Positions 33,012 to 45,501 are shown, counted from the stretch's first letter. The stretch: DNA of 64,000 nucleotides from Otatea glauca (GCA_036346275.1 CM070711.1:50965435-51029434), one strand, 5' to 3'. Numbers and translations are program-made. Notes: a model not told the origin generated them from the sequence alone.

Positions 33012-34708
33012 ATGGCAAAGCAGCGCGACGTTGTGTGGGAGCACGGTGACAAGATGGGGACTGGATTTTGATGCAAGTACTGTCACCAAGAGAAAAAAGG
33101 AGGCGGTTCAACCCAACTGAAGCACCACTTGGAAGGGCGCGGTACGAATGTCGTCCATTGCAATCAAGTTCCTAAGGAGGTTCGCGAGTACTTTCAGCGC
33201 GACCTAGACAGGATTAAGGATCAGAGGAAGGGAATGAAGGACGAGAGGCTCAGAAAGGAAGCAGCAACTGCAGATTACTCGCTAAGAAGAGGTTCATATG
33301 CAGAGTACAAGGGAGATGTTGATTAGGAGGAGCAACTCCAGCATGCCATGGCTGCCTCTAGGGCGGAGGCAGAATTGATCAGTCGGTCAGGTGGCAAGTA
33401 TGAGTACGGTGGTGGTAGTGGCACCTCTAGGGGGGCTAGAGGAGGAGGCGATGGTGTGTTGCCGAGGATGTTTCGGAGTTCCTCGCAGCAGGAAAGACCG
33501 GTCATGGAGGATTACAACTTTGGTACAGCCCATGGCCCTGTGCAAACAAGTATTGACACTGGGAAGTGTACACAGAAGGAGAGGAATGCGAATAAGGTGA
33601 TTGTCTCGACTTGGACCAAATTTTTTTCACACGGCTAGTATCACATGGAGGAAAGCAGACAATCCGTACTTCGTTAGCATCGTCAGGGAAACTCAAAAAT
33701 TGGGTAAGTGATCTTTAAAATTTTTGTCCAGTTGTACACCGATTAATAGCTCACATTTTCATCTCATGTTTTATTTGTAGACGAGCGTGTCTTGTCTCTG
33801 AGTGGGAGAGACATGGACAGCAAATATTTGGACGCCAATGAAGCAGACATACGGGAGAAGATTTCAAGTTTCAAGCTGGATTGGCCTACGTATGGAGTAA
33901 CAATCATATGCGATTCTTGGACTAGGCCGACATGCATGAGCATCATCAACTTCATGATATACTGCAATAGCGCCATGTTCTTCCACAAGTCTGTAGATGC
34001 GACAGGCCTAACTCAGGATGCCTCGTACTTGTGCAAAGTACTTGCTTTCATTGCTCATCTTCTGAAATCTATTGGAAGTACGCATCACGTAATGGATGTT
34101 TTCATTTTGTTCGTTGACGCAGGAAATTACCTCAGTGGTAGACGAGGTCGGTCCAAGGAATGTTGTGCAGATTGTCACGGACAATAATGCCAGGAGGCAT
34201 GCAGGCTCATCATACGGGAGCACCGCAATATCATGTGGCAACCTTGTGTGGCCCACACGATTAAATTGATGCTGAAGCATATTGAAGAGTTCCCTGACCA
34301 CGCCTCTATCATTTAGAGTGCAAGAAAAATATCTCGATAGTTGTACAACCATTCAAAGCTTCATGCCATGATGAAGAAGCATATTGGGAGCAAGTTAATC
34401 AAGTGGAATGCTACTCGCTTCGAAAAAACTACATGTTTCTGGATAGTTTTCTTTGTCGCAAGGAAAATTTCATGCAATGGATGGCCTCGGAGGAATTTCT
34501 ATCATCACGCTTTGTTGTTACCACGGAGGGGAGGTTCGTGTACTCGTGCCTCTCGAGCTTGGACTGGTGGGATAACCTTCGATTGATTATTAAATCCGTA
34601 GAACCGTTGTACGCCTTTTTGCGTTTCGCTGATCAGGATAGGTTACCTACGTTGAGCGAGGTGCTACTATGGTACAACATAATGCAACAGGAATATGATA
34701 GCTTGTCA
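33012..34708 (+). pseudogene. hAT transposase with BED zinc finger
   Basis: Starts ATG at 33012 right after an AG splice acceptor: MAKQRDVVWEHGDKMGTGF, stop, then CKYC..QLKHHLEG, the BED-type zinc finger. A second stop is at 33324. A frameshift near 33630 precedes SITWRKADNPYFVSIVRETQ, an intron GTAAGT..TTTGTAG (33704-33780), then YGVTIICDSWTRPTCMSIIN with the first catalytic Asp, INFMIYCNSAMFFHKSVDAT, and VVQIVTDNNA with the second. More frameshifts follow (about 34190 and 34400) before VEPLYAFLRFADQDRLPTLS. Transposase would bind the terminal repeats and cut; this copy cannot. Confidence 0.88.
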
Positions 34709-35516
34709 TGCGAACGGTGGCCCGATCTTCTGACAGGTGGTAGTAAATCGATTGATGGAGAACACAACGTTGACGATTCGGCTTACAATCAGAACTTATT
34801 CGAACCCTGCAATCGCTACACCACGGCTCCTTTGATTATCAACCACGCACAAACACGGTTGACCTCGCCAAGAAGGCTTATCCCTGCATGCGAATTGAGA
34901 ACACAAGCTAGAACATAGAAGATGCAATCTGAAATTACAAATAATATTAAGCACACGAGTTGGGGTTCCACAAACCGATGTTCGGCGAAAAACTGACAAA
35001 TTGTCTAGTTATAATCTAAGCAAAGTCTAAGGCAGTGGCTACTAAGTATATGAGAGGGAGGGACACGAGAGGGATGAGCTAGGGTTGTGTGTGGCCAGGG
35101 GGTGCACACAACCTGGGCTTGGGCCCCCACACGCTTACAAGGCCCGAAACAGCTCAAAATAGTGACATAGCATATTATTTTGATGATTTTGGCTTATACA
35201 CGATGAATCTGGGGCTAGAACTAGACCCATTGGAAAGATCTATTCGTTATCTTTCTAACAAGCACAAGAAATCCTCCATTGGACTCCATATGTGGGAGAT
35301 ATGCCCTTTTTAATGCAGTGTTGTCTGCTGACTTCGAACTGAACACAGAGCCCGAATTGTGGACGACTTGGAGTCCAGCTAGGGATTTGGTTGTGTGGAG
35401 GTGATGGCGCCCTTTGGAAAGTGCGCCAACATGGAGTAGAAGTGGCCGGTTCGACTTGGCGTCAATCTGAATTGTGCCAACAAACTGAGTGCTTGTGGCT
35501 ATCCTTGTGGTGCTTC
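34709..35516 (-). mobile_element. 3' LTR and 3' untranslated part of a gypsy element
   Basis: Minus-strand sequence after the integrase stop. Contains a promoter-like CTCATATACTTAGTAGCC, AAGCCTTCTTGGCGAGGTC and ends ..ATCGGGCCACCGTTCGCA at about 34709, where the hAT frame stops. The right boundary is uncertain because no clear polypurine tract was found. Confidence 0.5.
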
Positions 35517-36973
35517 TCACATGTTCCGAAGTAGTAAAACATCACAAATATTTTGTAGCATCCCATCCTTAATATCATTATTATGAACAGCAAGAAATGA
35601 GCTCACCTCATGATTTAATTTACGTGCACGAGCTCTTGTCATAGGACCATGATGTATGCGCGTATCTAAAAGAGTGATGTCATCATCATCCTCCCCCTCT
35701 TGAATTGGAGTCGTCCTCGACTCAAGCTCATCCTCTTCTCCCACGTACGGCTTTAAATCTGAAATATTTAATGTGGGACTAACCCCAAAATCTGCAGGCA
35801 ACTCAAGCTTATATGCATTATCATTAATCTTTTCAAGTAATTTAAAAGAACCATCAACTCAAGGCATTAATTTAGACTTTCTCAAATCTAGAAACCTATC
35901 TTTTCTCAAATTTAGCCAAACAAGATCACCTAGTTCAAAAGATAAATGTATTCTACCCAGGCTACCAGCAATCTTATACTTTTCAGTCATCTTTTCTATG
36001 TTCTCCTTAGTTGTTTCATGCATTTTCAAAATAAATTTAGCATGCTTCTTAGCATCTAAATTCACCTTTTCAGAAGTAGGCAAGGGCAAAAAATCAATTG
36101 GAGCACGAGGATTAAACACATACACTACCTGAAATGCACTTACCTTGGTAGTAGAGTGTACCAACCTGTTATAAGCAAACTCAACGTGCGGTAAACACTC
36201 TTCCCACAACTTCATATTCTTCTTTAAAAGAGTCCTCAACATGGTTGACAACGTACGATTGACGACCTCCGTTTGTCCGTCGGTTTGGGGATGACATGTA
36301 GTAGAAAACAACAGCTTTGTCCCCAATTTATTCCATAAGCTTCTTCAAAAGTAACGCAAGAACTTAGCGTCACGATCTGAAACAATTGTGTTTGGCACTC
36401 CATGTAGGCGTACAATCTCCCTGAAAACAAATCAGCAACGTTTGTAGCATCATCGCTCTTATGACAAGGTATAAAATATGCCATTTTAGAAAATCGGTCA
36501 ATAACCACAAAAATACTATCCCTCCACCTCTCTATCCTAGGCAACCCTAAAACAAAGTCCATAGAAATATCCTCCCATGGAACGCTAGGAACAACAAGAG
36601 GCATATAAGGACCATGTGGATTAGAGCGAGACTTAGCTTTATTACACGTAGAGCAGCGTGCCACGTAGCACTCGATGTCATGTCTCATCTTTGGCCAAAA
36701 GAAATGTACGGCCAGTACATCTTTAGTTTTCTTCACTCCAAAATGGCCCATCAAACCACCTCCATGCGCTTCCTGTAAAAACAAAAGGCAAATAGAGCTA
36801 GTAGGAACACATAGCTTGTTACCACGATATAACAATCCATCATTTAGGATATATTTATTCCATGTTCTTTCTTCTCTAAATTTTTCAAATGCATCTTTAA
36901 AGTCCAAATAAGTAGCATATAACTCTTTTATTGTCTCTAAACCAAAAAATTTATGATCAAGTTGAGACAACAT
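35517..36973 (-). pseudogene. Gypsy integrase and C-terminal tail
   Basis: Minus strand, right to left: linker YLDFKDAFEKFREERTW, HHCC zinc domain (HGGGLMGHFG .. CSTCNKAKS), core with Asp in SMDFVLGLPR, a frameshift region about 36330-36420, TTCHPQTDGQTEVVNRTLST with the catalytic Glu, a TGA stop after RKSKLMP, and the tail PADFGVSPTLNISDLKPYVG with EGEDDDD and GPMTRARARKLNHEV. No chromodomain seen. The acidic tail resembles centromere-type (CRM) gypsy elements, which is my guess only. Confidence 0.85.
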
Positions 36974-37625
36974 AGTATATCTCTTGATAACGCATCAACA
37001 ATTACATTGTCTTTACCCCTCTTGTGTTTAATGATATATGGAAAAGACTCTATGAATTCAACCCATTTAGCATGTCGTTTATTCATTTTTGCTTGACTTC
37101 TAATATGCTTCAAAGATTCATGATCAGAATGAATAATGAACTCCTTAGGCCAAAGATAGTGTTGCCATGTTTCCAATACTCGCACTAAAGCATACAATTC
37201 TTTATAATAGGTGGAGTAATTCAAAATTAGTCCATTCAATTTCTCACTAAAGTAAGCAACACGTTTACCTTCTTGTAGTAGAACACCTCCTATTTCAATT
37301 CCGCTAGCATCACATTCTAATTTGAATGACTTACCAAAATCTGGAAGTTGGAATAGAGGTGCATGTGTAAGCTTCCTTTTCAGCGTGTTAAAAGCTTGTT
37401 GTTGTGCTGGTCTTCATTGGAAAGATACACCCTTCTTTATCAACTCATTCAGCGGGGCAGCAATGGTGCTTAAATCTTTCATGAAACGCCTATAGAATCC
37501 TGCAAGACCATGAAAACTTCCACCTATGTGACTATCTCAAGGGTTGGCCAGCTCTTGATGGCTTCAAATTTTGCTTCTTCAACTTGAATTCCCTGTGGAG
37601 TAACAACATAGTCAAGAAAAGAGAC
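36937..37625 (-). pseudogene. Gypsy RNase H and RT-RNase H linker
   Basis: RNase H part: YYKELYALVRVLETWQHYLW, FIIHSDHESLKHIRSQAKMN, KRGKDNVIVDALSRD. The linker 37240-37625 is recognisable (AAPLNEL, SWP, QGI) but full of stops and shifts. Order relative to integrase and reverse transcriptase is normal for gypsy. Confidence 0.8.
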
Positions 37626-38345
37626 TCAATCCGTACAAAAGGTGCACTTCTCAATATTACCAAACAAACATGTATCTCTCAAAACATTAAAAATAGCATG
37701 CAAATATTCTATGTGTTCTTTTTGTGACTTGCTATAGATCAAAATATCATCAAAATAAACCACCACAAATTTTTCAATGAAAACACGTAAAACTTCGTTC
37801 ATCAAAAGCATGAAAGTGCTAGGTGCATTAGTTAACCCAAAAGGCATGACTAACCACTCATATAAACCGAACTTAGTTTTAAAAGATGTTTTCCATTCAT
37901 CTCCCAATTTCATACTAATCTGGTGGTATCCACTACGCAAGTCAATCTTTGTGAAAATAAGAGAAACACTCAACTCATCAAGCATGTCGTCTAACCTAGA
38001 AATAGGATGACGATACCTTATTGTGATATTATTAATGGCTCTGCAATCAACACACATACGCCAACTACCGTCTTTCTTAGGAACCAAAAGAACAGGAACA
38101 ACACATGGACTAAGGCTTTCCCGTATGTACCCTCAGTCCAAAAGCTCTTGGACTTGTTGCTGAATTTCCTTAGTCTCCTCCGGATTGGTCCTATACGCAG
38201 CACGGTTTGGCAAAGTTGCTCCCAAGATCAAATCAATTTGGTGCTCAATACCTCTAATAGGTGGCAGCCCCAGGGGTATCTCAGTTAGAAACACATCCTC
38301 ATACTCCTCCAGATTGGTCCTATGCTTGAAATGACCAACCCTACG
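37626..38345 (-). pseudogene. Gypsy reverse transcriptase
   Basis: Minus strand: EEYEDVFLTEIPLGLPPIRG, IEHQIDLILGATLPNRAAYR, QELLD then an in-frame TGA, GYIRESLSPCVVPVLLV, PKKDGSWRMCVDCRAINNIT, MPFGLTNAPSTF and the catalytic VVVYFDDILIYS. The domain is almost complete; protease and gag upstream are absent because the sequence changes at about 38345 to a different element. Confidence 0.9.
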
Positions 38346-39497
38346 AGTTTTGTATTGACCACTTTTTCAAAAACTCAATAGATCTTAACTTATGAAAATA
38401 TTTCATTTAATTCAAAATCAAGATTCTATAAGATCCATTTGAGGTCAAAATTGCTATTTTGTTTCTAAAAAAGGGATTTTTACTCCAAAAGCATTGTAAA
38501 ACATTTGAAATACATATTAGAATATTTTCACAAGCCTTTGCACAAATTTGGGCCTTTTAAACAAGTTTTTTTACTTTTGACCAAAGAGACTCATATAAAA
38601 GGATATATATGCATATGGTTTTCGACAACATTCCAAAAATATCAAATGAAGCAGATGAAAAGATATTTGATTGGAATTGATATGTATGAGTTTGAAATAC
38701 CATTTTGAACCAAGATATATCCAAAAATCCGATCCAAGAGGTGAAACTCACAAAGTGTTTGAATATGACCAATATAGGTCAATAGTAGTTTTTGGTTGAG
38801 TTTCAAAATCAAATAACATTTGATATGTTGGTCTTTTGAAAATCTTTTGTATACGAGAATTGTTAAGAATGACCAACTCTAAGTTTTTTGTTTTGAAACT
38901 ATTTTCAAAATCATTTTACACTTTATTTTATAAAAATTATAAGTTTAAATCCAAAACAAGATACTAGTAACTAGGTTTTGGAGTTGAAACTCATTTTTCT
39001 TTTGGAATTAGTTTTTATGAAGCCAAAACTATTGAAAAACCTTTTGAAAGCATTTGTATACATTTTGCAACTAGATTTTCACAAGATTACTAATAGTTAC
39101 AAAATTTTTTACTTTTGGCTAAAAGGTTTGATTTTGAAAATATATTAGCACTTATATAAATATGGGCACACATAGAGATGTGATATACATGGTTATGATT
39201 TAGCACTCCCCCTTAATATGCCACTACTAACATGCTCAAGATTGCAATAAATTCAACTAAGAAGCATGAGCAAGAATATCAACAGGCAATTTAAATTGTT
39301 TTTCATGATAATGCAATATAACCTACACAAGGCTATAACCTAAAGTTATTATTTTAAATACTTGTTACCGAGATGGAATTGGCTCAAAATTTAAGTAATT
39401 GTCCTCATGCTTGGCTCCATTTTGCAAATGATAGGATCATCTTCTTTTCCTTTAGTACGCCAAGCCTTCAATGCCACTCCAAGTACCTAAAATTCTT
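38345..39497 (-). other. Non-coding 3' region of the SIRE-like element
   Basis: AT-rich, no pol motif on either strand. It lies downstream of the gag stop. A functional SIRE would have protease, integrase, reverse transcriptase and RNase H here, so this copy or its family is non-autonomous. No 3' LTR is found before the gypsy sequence begins. Confidence 0.5.
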
Positions 39498-41150
39498 TTA
39501 GGCATTTTTTGGTACCCAATTTTTATTGGGTCCAAGAATGTTAGTCACAAGTGATTTAGGGACCCAAATGGCTCTAACATGAATAGTATTGAGTGAACTA
39601 ACATGACTAGCAATGGGTTTGCGATTATTATTCCTCCTAAGCAATTTTTTGGAGTTGAATTGAGGAGGCTTAGGAGGTCTAGCAAAATTCACAAACCCAT
39701 TTTTAGTTTGATCCTTTCTAAGCACATAATAATTATTATAATGAGGAAATTTAGAGGATCTAGCAAATCTAGCAAATTATTTGCTATTGTTATTTCTCCT
39801 CGGCAATTTATTGAAATTGCTTTGAATGGGTTTAGGAGTCCTAACAACTTTAGCATATACATTTCTAGATTTATTTCTCCTAAGCAAATGATTATCATTA
39901 TTTTGCATAGGCTTAGGAGAATTGACAAACTTGGCAAACACATTACCATTTTTGTCTTTCCTAAGCAAATAATGATTATTTACAATAATGGGCTTAGGAG
40001 TGGTACCTTTGGGACAATCCTTACCGAAATGTCCCTTTTCATGGCAATTGAAGCAAGTGACGCTATTAGGTCCTCTTTTGGTCCTCTTGTCTTGCTCCTT
40101 GCCGATTTGCCTCAATGTTTGTGATGTGGACTTGTTCTCCACTTTGTTAGGGCACACGGAGGCGAGGTGTTCCTTCTTGTTGCATCCAAGGCACTTGTGA
40201 ATCTTCGTGTGTCTTGCGTTGTACGTTATCTTGCTATTCTCCTTCTTAGAGATGTAGCCGATCCCTCTCTTGTCTTGTAAGACCCGTTGCTTGCTTAGAA
40301 TGTCAACGAGGGTGGCCATCCCTTTGTAGCACTTTTCTAAATCACTTCTCAATTGAGTGACTTGTTACTTGAGCTCTTTATTCTCCTCTACAAGATTAGT
40401 CTCTAAACGTATAGAGGAACTTGAAGCAATTTTATTAGAGCAACAAGGCATATCATCACTAGAGGTGGACATATCAATTTTTGATGAAATACTAGGATTA
40501 ACATTTAAGCATGGCATTTCATCAATTAAATTACAAGTAATGCCTATGTCCACCTTAGGCTTGATTTCCTTGGGGAGGGATTCATGATTTCCCTTAAGCA
40601 CATTATAATCATTTTGAAGTGAGACATGCTCAAGCTTCAAAATCTTATATTTTGCTTTCTCCTTCCCAAGATATTCATTGAGCTCCTCTAACATATTCAT
40701 CAAATCATCGTAAGAGGGCTCATCATAATCATCAATTACCTTAATTTTACCTTTTGCCATGAAGCAACGCGATGGAAGAAATGAAATGGTAAGCTCATCA
40801 TCGCTTGAGGTAGAAGTTGAGGTTGATGGTATTGCAGGTTCTTCATCAATTGATATAGAACTTGAGGTTTCATCTCCCGACACCCATTCTTCTATGCAAT
40901 TCTCGGGGTGTGGACACGTCATATAATTCCTGAAGTTTTATCCACATTTTGTGAGCGCTCTTGAGATTGCATATTTTGTTAAACACATCTACGCTCACAA
41001 CACTAAATAAAGCATTAGTAGCTTGAGCGTCGAGATGTAGGCATTTCTCTTCCCCTATAGTTGGAGCAAATTCATTCAACCGAAGAGAAAAGCTAACATC
41101 TATGATCCACCATATTTGGGGGCTCATGGATTTAAAATAAGAAATCATAA
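39498..41150 (-). pseudogene. SIRE-like copia gag with two zinc knuckles
   Basis: Minus strand, from the 5' LTR side: LHLDAQATNALFSVVSVDVF .. AHKMWIKLQELYD (gag core), a Ser/Asp/Glu-rich region with TSTSSDDE, ERK-like coiled-coil part (ELNEYLGKEKAKYKILKLEH), then CLGCNKKEHLASVC and CFNCHEKGHFGKDC, both C-X2-C-X4-H-X4-C, repeated LLR(R/K)-K-G-FA-F--PKP units, and the end LGPNKNWVPKNA with a stop. A few stops and shifts separate the parts. Typical of the Maximus/SIRE lineage; no polymerase follows. Confidence 0.85.
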
Positions 41151-41264
41151 ATAATTTTCATGAAGCATAATTTGAGCCATCAAAAATATATGAATCGGTG
41201 TAGTGCACTAAACCACTAATCGCCATCCTTACTCTCTAAGCAGTAAAGCCTAATAAATGAGAGA

Positions 41265-41280
41265 CCAAGCTTTAATACCA
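41265..41280 (-). promoter_or_regulatory. Primer-binding site of the SIRE-like element
   Basis: On the minus strand TGGTATTAAAGCTTGG begins two bases after the LTR end. It is one or two changes from the initiator tRNA-Met complement TGGTATCAGAGC used by plant copia elements. Confidence 0.8.
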
Positions 41281-41868
41281 CTTGTAAGATCGAGGATGCC
41301 GACTAGAGGGGGTGAATAGGTGGCTTTAAAATTTTCTTCTACGATTAATTAAAATCTCGCCTAAGTACCCTTATGTCAAAACCTAAATGATAATAGATAC
41401 AAAAGCGATAAACTAAGGTTTTGACAATTAAAATCTAAGTTAACTAGGGTTACTAAGTGTACTAGCTAATTATATCACTAACAAGAATATACAATCCTAA
41501 AGATATCAATCAAACCATCAATTCTATGAATATAAATTGCTTGAGTATAAATAAGGAATAGAATGCAAATCACAAGAGACACATCAATATTTTACCGTAG
41601 TGTTCAGAGACTTGCCGGTCAACCCTAATCCACGTTGAGGCTAGCCCAAACCACTTTGGACCGGCTCCACGAATTGAGCACCCACCTCGATTCCACTAGT
41701 GGTAGCTCTTTCCCTCTCTGGGTAGGTGAGCTCCAATCTTCACAACTTTACCGGGCCTTCTCACAATCTCCTTGAGAAGGTCACCGCGCACGATGCCTCC
41801 ACACGCCGTCTAAGTGTTGACAAACACCAAGAGTAACAAGTCAAGCCCTCTAGCTTGAACTCCACCAA

Positions 41869-44076
41869 GTACAACGCATGTACAATGGTGATCACCGAGT
41901 GCAACACATGCACAAGAGGCTCTAAATCCTCTACTAATGGCAACACATGCAATTAGAGCTCACTCTTAGCTCAAGAACCAAATTTGATAATGCAGCACAA
42001 GACCACACAAATGCTCAATAAGGCCAACAACCACCAAATACTAGCCCCAAGGCTCCTTATATAGCCTCCACAAGAAAAACTAGCCGTTGGAGGGCAAAAT
42101 AGGCAAAAATACCTAGGAGACCCGTTCATACCGCCCTAGGGCCGGTATGACTGACATCTGGTCCAACGGCTAGAAAAAACTAGACGTTACACAAAAAATT
42201 CAGTCATACCGGAGAGGGTCCGGTCATACCAGACAAGGCCCAGTCATACCGGCCCACCTCAGCGCCAAAATTCCCATTCTGTAAAAAACACACCGGGGTG
42301 TCCCCAGTCATACCGGAGGCCGGTCATACCGGACTTGGGGCAGTATGACCGGACTAGGGGCGGTCATACCACTCCTTCAGCCACTAAAACATCCATAAGT
42401 TTTTACTCCGAACTCCGATTTAGGTGATCTTAGGCTCTATGCGAAGCTTATCAAGAGGGCTACAATCTTCACCCATTTTCAAGATTTAAGCAACCATAAA
42501 TATTTTTAAATATCATAAAAACAAATACTCTAATGTAGTCATTCAAGTCTAAAGTCTGATTTCTCGAAATCCCTCACATAGACTTGATCAAGAGCGTGAA
42601 TACAATCTAGAGAGAGTCAATAAGATCAAATATTGAGCCATGTGATGATCAACTCATGATCAAAACAATTTTGCAAAACATATTTGCAAATTCTAATCAC
42701 ATGCTCCAATATCAAATACATGAACACCAATATTTTGCAAATATAAATCTTGCAATCAAGATCATATCTTTGAGCCATGTTATGATCAACACATGATTAA
42801 ACCAATTTGCAAACACATTTGCAAACCCTATTCACATGATCCAAGATAAGATTCAATTAAACCATGTTTTGCAAAAACTCATTTTGCAAACACAAATCAT
42901 AAACCTATCTTAGTCTTTGTGATGATCAACACATGATGAAGTCACAAGCTAAGACTCCGATGCATGAGCTCTATATTTGCAGCACATGCAAATATCTAGC
43001 TCCATACAAACAACCGCTTAAACCAACTTGCATAAGCTATCTCCCTTTTGTAACACATGCAAATCCATAGCTATATGCAAAAACCAAATCAAAGATTCAA
43101 TAAGAAACAAGCATGAGCTCCCTTATTTGCAACACATGCAAATACTTAGCTTATGTAAGAACCAACCAAGAGAGTGAGGTAGAGTAAACCGGATTGAGTT
43201 CATCAACACATGATGAAGCTCAAGCTATAAGACTCGACCCCTCTTAATAGTATGGCAACCTATACTAGCAACCCGGTCTCACATCCAAACACCGAGATAG
43301 GTAAAAGACTAAGAACACATCCTTAGCCCTAGCTAGTTATACATTTGCCTTTCGCAACCACTTGGAGCTTTCATGATGATCGATCATCTTCTCTCCAAGT
43401 CGTGATCTTCATCTTGTTCATCAACACATGATGAACTCCCCTTGTCTTAGCTTCGGGATCCTCTCTTGATGCTCATCAACACATGATGACGTACTTGTCA
43501 TGTTTATCCATCTCAACCTTGGACTTAACCTATTTTAAACTCATTGAAAGTGTTAGTCCAAAACACATAGTTGTCTCAATCATCAATGCACTCCATTAAC
43601 ACATAATGGATGCTCTCAAGATCCTTTGATCTTTTCCTTTGATGATTGACCACAACCAAAAGACAATTGATTGAAAAATTAATTGTGTCTTGAGTATACT
43701 AATGCAACTAATGCTTCATATACTCAAGAACTTTCAATTGCCCTAGGATCAACAATGTGAACCATTAACACATGATTAGTTCTTTGTTGATTGAATGGCA
43801 ACCGAACACAATTTAAATTGTCATGAGTATATATTAACTACATAAGTTTCATATACTCAATTCGATGGAATCTAAAAGTAATGATCCAATTTATATGGAG
43901 AGATGGAAAATGATCGATACTCTTAAGGCCATTAATTATAGAATAAACTCCATTAAATATGTGCATATAAATAATTGAACCTGGAATCAATATGCACATA
44001 ATCAATATTAGATAGCATTTGAGTTTATCCTATATTAACATGAGTATACTACAACTACACAAGTTACACATACTCA
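41869..44076. repeat. Array of inverted repeats with a common five-base spacer
   Basis: Positions: 41869-41883, 41899-41913, 41934-41956, 42646-42662, 42667-42692, 42783-42799, 42806-42825, 42866-42891, 42917-42947, 42966-43002, 43028-43080, 43112-43155, 43194-43223, 43416-43436, 43473-43489, 43588-43613, 43689-43738, 43748-43791, 43824-43859, 44041-44076. Arms differ (GTGCA, TTTGCA, GTTCATCA, TCCATTA, AACT and others), the spacer is ACACA in most and ACTCA, ACATA, ACGCA, GCACA or ACTAA in the rest. Several have a second, outer pair of arms. Confidence 0.85.
42121..42375. repeat. Short repeats around CCGGTCATACC
   Basis: (C/A)C(C/A)GGTCATACCGG and its inverse GGTATGACCGG recur about ten times in 250 bp of the SIRE-like LTR. 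Degenerate tandem and inverted arrangement. Confidence 0.75.
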
Positions 44077-44633
44077 AAGGATTATTTCAAAGTCTTGATC
44101 CTATATGTTGTTTGGCAAGAGGACATGGATCAATACTATTGAAACATCAAGTTAAATTGTGAACTCCCCTAAATATGTCCATTCATGTAATATGGATGAA
44201 GTTGAAAACATAATGCACATCTTTTAATGTATAAGCAATGGAAGAGTTCATCCTTTAACTTAAATCCTAAGTATGCATTAAGATATCATAAAATGAATAC
44301 GAGTGCATACCTTGGGTTTTTTATTTTTCAATGAGATGAGACTTTGATATTTCCATCTTTTTCATCCAAAAGAGACTAATAAGAGTTAAGCTCAACAAAA
44401 GAGTTAGTCTCATGAAAAGATTTGTCATTAATTAACAATTGAGACTAATCAATATTATGATTATCAAAAGAGTTAGTCTCAATATTAGATTTGTCATTAA
44501 CACCAAAACCAACTTAATGGAGCTTGAACTTTCATAGAAGACAAAAGACAACACAAGAGTATTATCCCTATCAACTAACTAGATGGTGGAAGGTGGAATC
44601 ACTCACTCTCAAGCATCTTACTATTCTCTTACA

Positions 44634-45264
44634 AATGTTCTTACCAAAATAGCGGGTGGTACAACCAGTGGTTGGTTCATGATACAGTGACTGGAGCATG
44701 AATGAGGTGATTGCAAAGGAGAACCTGAACTGATAAGAAATATGTGGAGCTCAAAAGGCAATGTTAGGTAGTAAGGAATAAGCAATATCGAAATCAGATT
44801 AGTAAGATGAATAAATGTCCAACGTACTTGTCACAGTTGTTGGCCTAAACGTGTTCCTAGAACTAGTTCAACCAAGCAAGGGGTATATTAAAGCACAAAC
44901 GACTCAAAGGATGTAAACAATTCTGATTATCTTCTTCTCTTTCCCTCTTTTTGCTTCTTTTCTTCTCTCAGATTTTTGTTTTCAATTTTCAGTGTGTCTC
45001 TTCTTTTTTTACTTGCCTTTTCCCTTTCCTTTCTTTTAACTCAAAGGCAAAACAAAAATCTCACGTTTTAGAACCAGAGAAAACGTTAAACAGATAACCG
45101 AAAAATGTCAAAAATAGCACAGCAAACTTCTGGGGCCCGAAACTCGATCTTAGAGGCCGATTTTGAGGGTCAAAAATTGCACAAGTCTCAAGACGTGTGT
45201 TTTTTCAGATGTGCCTCGTTTTCCTCTTCGAAACAAAAAAAATACACCCCAATCGGAGTTTGTA
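44634..45264. other. Unassigned sequence, pyrimidine-rich part
   Basis: No coding frame. 44920-45030 is very C/T-rich (TTCTTCTCTTTCCCTC..). CAATCGGAGTTTGTA at the right edge resembles the exon-flanking part of gypsy LTRs, so this may be an LTR remnant into which family C inserted. Confidence 0.35.
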
Positions 45265-45501
45265 TGTGATGCCCCCACTTTGCCTGACCAGGCCAGAACC
45301 AGTGGAAACATCACAGAGCAGAGTGCGCCAGGATCAGGCTAAGAAAAATAACACATGTAGAATAGAAACTTCCACCGAATAGTACTTGGGGAATTATTCT
45401 TAAAGTACATATAGTACTGTCTTAGGTCCAGCTAGGTGATTTCTACACCGCCCGCCTAATATTACAATATTATTCTAGATGTCTCCCTCCTGAGGGTAGA
45501 T

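Larger units (their letters stand above)
31744..34708 (+). mobile_element. hAT transposon, 3' part missing
   Basis: Begins TAGGGTTTGAAATATCGTCG, an hAT-type end, followed by short motifs repeated in both directions (TCGATTATCG, TTTTCGC). Contains a leader with direct repeats of CGCTAGGGTTCATCAGTC (about 32257-32305), a long intron (about 32340-33011) and a broken transposase. At about 34709 it is cut by a gypsy LTR; the C-terminal dimerisation part and the second terminal repeat are not in the window. Confidence 0.7.
41283..44633 (-). mobile_element. 5' LTR of the SIRE-like element, 3351 bp
   Basis: Sense strand begins TGTAAGAGAATAGTAAGATG at 44633 and ends ..GCATCCTCGATCTTACA at 41283, with inverted tips TGTAAGA/TCTTACA, directly before the primer site. 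Contains a tandem duplication of about 138 bp (42634 and 42772, both GAGCCATGT(G/T)ATGATCAAC) and an array of about twenty short inverted repeats (41869-44076). The GC-richer part with CCGGTCATACC repeats lies at 42120-42370. Confidence 0.88.

Noticed and set aside
34796..34918. Tail of the hAT frame (FEPCNRYTT and beyond)
   Set aside because: This part is gypsy LTR sequence on the other strand; the hAT similarity ends at about 34708.
41869..44076. CRISPR-like array
   Set aside because: Units are inverted repeats with different arms and irregular spacing, inside a plant LTR; no constant repeat with unique spacers and no cas genes.
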